Below, piece by piece: positions 4,472-7,522 of a stretch of DNA of 7,522 nucleotides. Position 1 is the first letter of the stretch; each line of letters opens with the position of its first letter. The notes beneath the pieces were generated by a model that had not been told where the DNA came from, did not search any database, and worked only from the letters and a program-made list of their open reading frames with translations. A program made the position numbers and the translations under genes. Source of the DNA: Candidatus Parabacteroides intestinavium (GTDB taxonomy: Bacteria; Bacteroidota; Bacteroidia; Bacteroidales; Tannerellaceae); assembly GCA_019118725.1 (NCBI GenBank), contig DWYO01000322.1:1-7522 (forward strand). The letters run 5' to 3'.

Positions 4472-7261
4472 ATGAAGGCGATAATGAGAATTTGGTTGAT
4501 GTTGATGTTTGTGGCAAATCCCCTGTTTGCCCAACAAAATGGTGTAGATATCACAGGAAAGGTGATTGAGAAAGGAACACGTTTGCCGGTCGAGCAGGCG
4601 AGTGTACGGTTGTTGAACGCGAAAGATAGCGCGATGGTGCGCGGCATGGCCAGTAATGCCAACGGCTCTTTCTCGTTAAAGAATGTGCGTCCGGGCTCTT
4701 ACATCTTGAATATTACCTATATCGGTTTTGAGCCGATTTACCGGAATATAGCGGTTGACGGGAAGAAGAATCCACTGGCCATTGGTACGCTGGAGATGGA
4801 TGATTCCGGAGTACACCTGACTACTGCCGTGATTACCGGAAAGGCCCCGGAAGTAGTGGTACGTAATGATACAACGGAATATAATGCCGATTCGTTCAAG
4901 GTCACGGAAGGCTCTATGCTGGAGGATTTGTTGAAAAAGATGCCGGGTGTGGAGGTCGATACTGACGGAAATGTAACGGTAAACGGCAAGTCTATCTCGA
5001 AAATCATGGTGGATGGCAAAGAATTTTTCTCGGATGACCCCAAAATAGCATCCAAGAATCTTCCAGCCAAAATGATTGACAAGGTACAGGTGCTGGATAA
5101 GAAAAGCGATATGGCGAAGATGACCGGATTTGATGATGGCGAAGAGGAAACAGTATTGAATCTTACGGTCAAACCGGGAATGAAACAAGGCTGGTTCGGG
5201 AATGCGTATGCGGGGTACGGGAGCAAAGACCGGTATGAAGGCAATGCGATGGTAAACCGCTTTTATGGAAATGACCAGATCACCCTGATGGGTGGAGCGA
5301 ACAATACCAACAACATGGGATTCTCAGACCTGGCCTCGTCAATGTTCTCCGGAATGCGGGGAGGCCTGCGGGGAGGAAGTGGCGGTTCCGGAATCACCTC
5401 TTCCGGAAATGGCGGATTGAACTTCAGCAAAGAGTTCAATTCGAAAGTCACGTTGGGAGGTAATGCCCGCTATTCGCATTCAGACAATGAAGCGGAAAGC
5501 AAGAGCAACGAACAGACCTTTTTGCCGGGAGATAGCGTCTCGTATTCCAGCAATCAAGTGTTGTCGAATACACGGAGTGATAATACCGGCATGAATTTCC
5601 GGTTGGACTGGCGTCCGGATACCTTGACGCAATTGTTCTTTACACCCGACTTCGGATATAGCCGGAGCCATTCCACCCAGACACAACAGACGCAAACACG
5701 CCTGGATCAGGACACCTTGAACCGGAGTAACTCTAATGTCTTCTCGGACGGAGCTGGATATAACTTGAGTGCACGGCTGGAGTTCAGCCGGAAATTGAAC
5801 AGTAAAGGGCGTGTGCTCAGCTTCTCGTTTTCCGGAGGAGTGAATGATTCATATAATAATGAGGTGAATTACTCCAACACGGAATACCTGCAAGAGAACA
5901 GTTCGGAACTGATCGACCAGCATATCCGCTATGATAACAAGAGTTTTAATTACCGGGCTTATGTATCGTGGGTCGAACCATTGGGAAGGAATAATTTCCT
6001 GCAAGCGACATATAGCTTCTCCCAGCAGAGGCAAGAGTCATTGAAGAATGCCTATACGCAGGATGCCGAAACCGGTGAGTATAACGTACTGGATACCGCA
6101 TATAGCCGCAATTACCGGAATAGTTATATCAACCAGCGTGCCAGCTTGAGTTTCAGGTCGCAACGGGAAAAGTTCAATTATACGATAGGTATCAACCTGG
6201 ATCCGTCCTATTCGCGAAGCGAGAATTTTATCGGGGACACGGTATTGTCTGACCTGAGCCGGAGTGTGATCAATGTCTCCCCGATGATTCGTTTTAATTA
6301 CCGTTTTAATAAGCAGACCAATTTGCGTATCCATTATAACGGACGAACCAGCCAGCCAAGCATGACGCAATTGCAACCGGTCGTGGATAATTCGGATCCG
6401 CTGAATATCATTACCGGTAATCCTGATTTGAAACCTCGTTATACCAACAGCATGCGCATCGATTTCAATCAGTTCAAACCAGAGCAGCAACGTGCGCTTA
6501 TGGCTTCCTTGAACGGAAGTTATACGCTGAACGATATCGTAAGCAAAACGATTTTCGATGGAACGACCGGAGGACGGAGTACCACCTACGAGAATGTAAA
6601 CGGAAACTATAGTTTAAACGGACGGGTAATGGTCAATATGCCGCTCCGAAACAAAAAATTCTCCATCAGTAGCAATAGTATGGTTTCTTGGGGAAACACC
6701 AACAGTTTTGTCAATGGCGAAAAGAACCGGAGCAAGAGCCTGGGGGCTACCGAGCGTGCCGGCATCGATTTCCGTTCCTCCTATTTAGATATTGGCTTAA
6801 ATGGAAATTTCCGTTACAATTCGACACGCAACTCGTTGCAGGGGCAACAGGATCTGAATACGTTCAATTATGGTGTGGGAGGCTATACAACTATTTACCT
6901 GCCTCTTGACTTTAAGATAGAGAGCGACATCAACTGGTCTGCCAATTCCGGTTATGCGGAAGGCTATGAACAAAAGGAAGTGCTTTGGAATGCTTCTGTT
7001 TCAAAATCGTTCCTGAAAAACAATCAAGGGACCTTGCGGTTTAAGATATATGATATCTTACAACAACGCAGTAACATTTCACGAAGTATAGCAGCAAGCA
7101 GTATCCGGGACTCAGAATACAATACGCTGAACAGCTACTTTATGTTCCATTTTATTTACCGTTTCAATATTTTCAAAGGAGGCGGTGGCAGTTCGGATGC
7201 CGACCGTTCACGTGGTCCGCGCCACGACAGAAGAATGGGACCTCCTCCCGGAAGATTCTGA
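4472..7261 (+). CDS. Outer-membrane beta-barrel protein, TonB-dependent receptor-like
   Basis: The protein has 929 aa. The ATG at 4472 starts a signal peptide (MKAIMRIWLMLMFVANPLFA, cleavage probably after A20). The frame is open further left to 4415, but that adds 19 non-signal-like residues, so the ATG is preferred. Domains in order are: a carboxypeptidase-regulatory-like Ig fold (about 25-112, DITGKVIEKGTRLPVEQASVR onward); a plug-like domain (about 113-235, with LLKKMPGVEV at 154-163, VNGKSISKIMVDGKEFF and the KNLPAKMIDKVQV segment); and a long barrel of alternating aromatic/polar strands (about 240-901) ending in FMFHFIYRFNIF. This order matches the Bacteroidetes outer-membrane beta-barrel/TonB-receptor families without a SusD partner. 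Odd features are a Gly-rich loop (291-315) and a 28-residue Gly/Pro/Arg tail (902-929) after the last strand. The substrate is unknown, no partner gene is in the window, and it is probably not part of the aromatic operon. Confidence 0.9.
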   Translation: MKAIMRIWLMLMFVANPLFAQQNGVDITGKVIEKGTRLPVEQASVRLLNAKDSAMVRGMASNANGSFSLKNVRPGSYILNITYIGFEPIYRNIAVDGKKNPLAIGTLEMDDSGVHLTTAVITGKAPEVVVRNDTTEYNADSFKVTEGSMLEDLLKKMPGVEVDTDGNVTVNGKSISKIMVDGKEFFSDDPKIASKNLPAKMIDKVQVLDKKSDMAKMTGFDDGEEETVLNLTVKPGMKQGWFGNAYAGYGSKDRYEGNAMVNRFYGNDQITLMGGANNTNNMGFSDLASSMFSGMRGGLRGGSGGSGITSSGNGGLNFSKEFNSKVTLGGNARYSHSDNEAESKSNEQTFLPGDSVSYSSNQVLSNTRSDNTGMNFRLDWRPDTLTQLFFTPDFGYSRSHSTQTQQTQTRLDQDTLNRSNSNVFSDGAGYNLSARLEFSRKLNSKGRVLSFSFSGGVNDSYNNEVNYSNTEYLQENSSELIDQHIRYDNKSFNYRAYVSWVEPLGRNNFLQATYSFSQQRQESLKNAYTQDAETGEYNVLDTAYSRNYRNSYINQRASLSFRSQREKFNYTIGINLDPSYSRSENFIGDTVLSDLSRSVINVSPMIRFNYRFNKQTNLRIHYNGRTSQPSMTQLQPVVDNSDPLNIITGNPDLKPRYTNSMRIDFNQFKPEQQRALMASLNGSYTLNDIVSKTIFDGTTGGRSTTYENVNGNYSLNGRVMVNMPLRNKKFSISSNSMVSWGNTNSFVNGEKNRSKSLGATERAGIDFRSSYLDIGLNGNFRYNSTRNSLQGQQDLNTFNYGVGGYTTIYLPLDFKIESDINWSANSGYAEGYEQKEVLWNASVSKSFLKNNQGTLRFKIYDILQQRSNISRSIAASSIRDSEYNTLNSYFMFHFIYRFNIFKGGGGSSDADRSRGPRHDRRMGPPPGRF

Positions 7262-7271
7262 AACGAAAGAA

Positions 7272-7322
7272 GGGCCGGTGTAGTAAATTTCTTTATTTCA
7301 TCGGCCCAAAACGAGTTTTTTT
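7272..7322 (+). terminator. Probable terminator hairpin after the outer-membrane protein gene
   Basis: Bases 7272-7287 pair with 7292-7307: a 16-position stem with GGGCCG/CGGCCC at the base, two G-T wobbles, one T-T mismatch (7281/7298) and a TTTC loop (7288-7291). It starts 10 nt after the stop codon. The T run (7316-7322, seven T) is separated from the stem by eight bases (AAAACGAG), so it is not a textbook terminator. On the opposite strand the stem is followed by a pyrimidine-rich stretch, so weak two-way action is possible. Confidence 0.65.
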
Positions 7323-7522
7323 GTGTGTTTCTAAGCAACATGACCCGGAACGGCTTGCCACCACACGGTGTATATGCAGGACCGGGAAAAGGGGAATTAG
7401 AGCAGTTCATTCAACGCTTTTACAATGCTTATCTACGCACATTTTTAGAAAAGTGTCCAGTTAGCTTTTCCCTATTTTATACATTAACTCATTAAAAACG
7501 AATATTTTACCCACCCTCAAAA
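7323..7522. other. 200-nt 3' region without a convincing gene
   Basis: The only + strand reading frame of note is a 51-codon ORF at 7340-7495 (begins MTRNGLPPHGVY, ends FYTLTH). It has no recognisable motif and no clear start context. On the complementary strand an equally open frame overlaps the hairpin and the receptor gene and is probably a shadow. Small inverted repeats occur: CCCGG/CCGGG (7344-7348, 7382-7386), CACC/GGTG (7359-7362, 7367-7370) and GAAAAG/CTTTTC (7448-7453, 7465-7470). The last 60 bases are AT-rich and may hold the promoter of a gene right of the window, but no clear -33/-7 pair is visible. Confidence 0.4.

Noticed and set aside
4676..5244. Long minus-strand open frames (170 and 168 codons)
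   Set aside because: Both lie antisense to the plug region of a clearly coding + strand gene, lack recognisable motifs, and overlap each other in different frames.
6038..6490. Minus-strand open frame of 150 codons
   Set aside because: It is antisense to barrel strands of the receptor gene, with no domain pattern or start context; it is a shadow of biased codon use.
7156..7410. Minus-strand open frame of 84 codons over the receptor gene end and the hairpin
   Set aside because: It crosses the terminator hairpin and the receptor C-terminal codons and has no recognisable motif.
7259..7495. Stop-codon readthrough of the receptor gene into the open frame beyond TGA
   Set aside because: The extension would run through a strong hairpin, shows no domain similarity to barrel proteins, and 77 open codons in one frame can arise by chance.
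1..7522. tRNA, rRNA, CRISPR array, insertion-sequence ends or attachment sites
   Set aside because: No cloverleaf-like sequence, spaced direct-repeat array, transposase fragment or paired terminal repeats were visible when read by eye.

Overview
The window looks like a chromosomal segment from a Bacteroidales bacterium (Bacteroides/Parabacteroides-like). The reasons are the gene order pheA, aminotransferase, DAHP synthase fused to chorismate mutase, tyrA; A-rich translation starts without a clear Shine-Dalgarno; AT-rich gaps between moderately GC-rich genes; and a large outer-membrane protein with a carboxypeptidase-regulatory-like N-terminal domain. The exact genus cannot be fixed from sequence reading alone.

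Positions 1-193 hold the most interesting element: a complete transcription attenuator. A 25-codon leader peptide (17-94) contains 11 aromatic codons (5 Phe, 6 Tyr) within 13 consecutive positions. A strand at 75-85, near the end of this leader ORF, can pair with 138-148. The same 138-148 strand otherwise forms the 5' arm of a strong intrinsic terminator (138-168) that lies 25 nt before the pheA start. This is the layout expected for ribosome-stalling control by charged tRNA-Phe and tRNA-Tyr. The promoter must lie left of the window.

Positions 194-4198 are a four-gene operon on the + strand for the Phe and Tyr branches. It encodes prephenate dehydratase (PheA), a PLP-dependent class I/II aminotransferase overlapping pheA by 26 bp, a bifunctional DAHP synthase/chorismate mutase, and prephenate dehydrogenase (TyrA). 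Together they cover entry into the shikimate pathway, chorismate to prephenate, both prephenate-consuming branches, and probably the final transamination. A perfect 8+5 bp hairpin without a U tract sits between the mutase gene and tyrA. A strong 13-bp terminator (4218-4270) ends the operon.

Positions 4266-4471 hold a 30-codon remnant resembling the C-terminal winged helix of a Fic- or AlbA-type protein, then an AT-rich leader. Positions 4472-7261 encode a 929-residue outer-membrane beta-barrel/TonB-dependent receptor-like protein with a signal peptide, a regulatory-like domain, a plug-like domain, a barrel and an unusual Gly/Pro/Arg-rich tail. It is followed by a long hairpin (7272-7307) with a U run slightly downstream. 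The last 200 bases hold no convincing gene, only a 51-codon ORF of doubtful reality.
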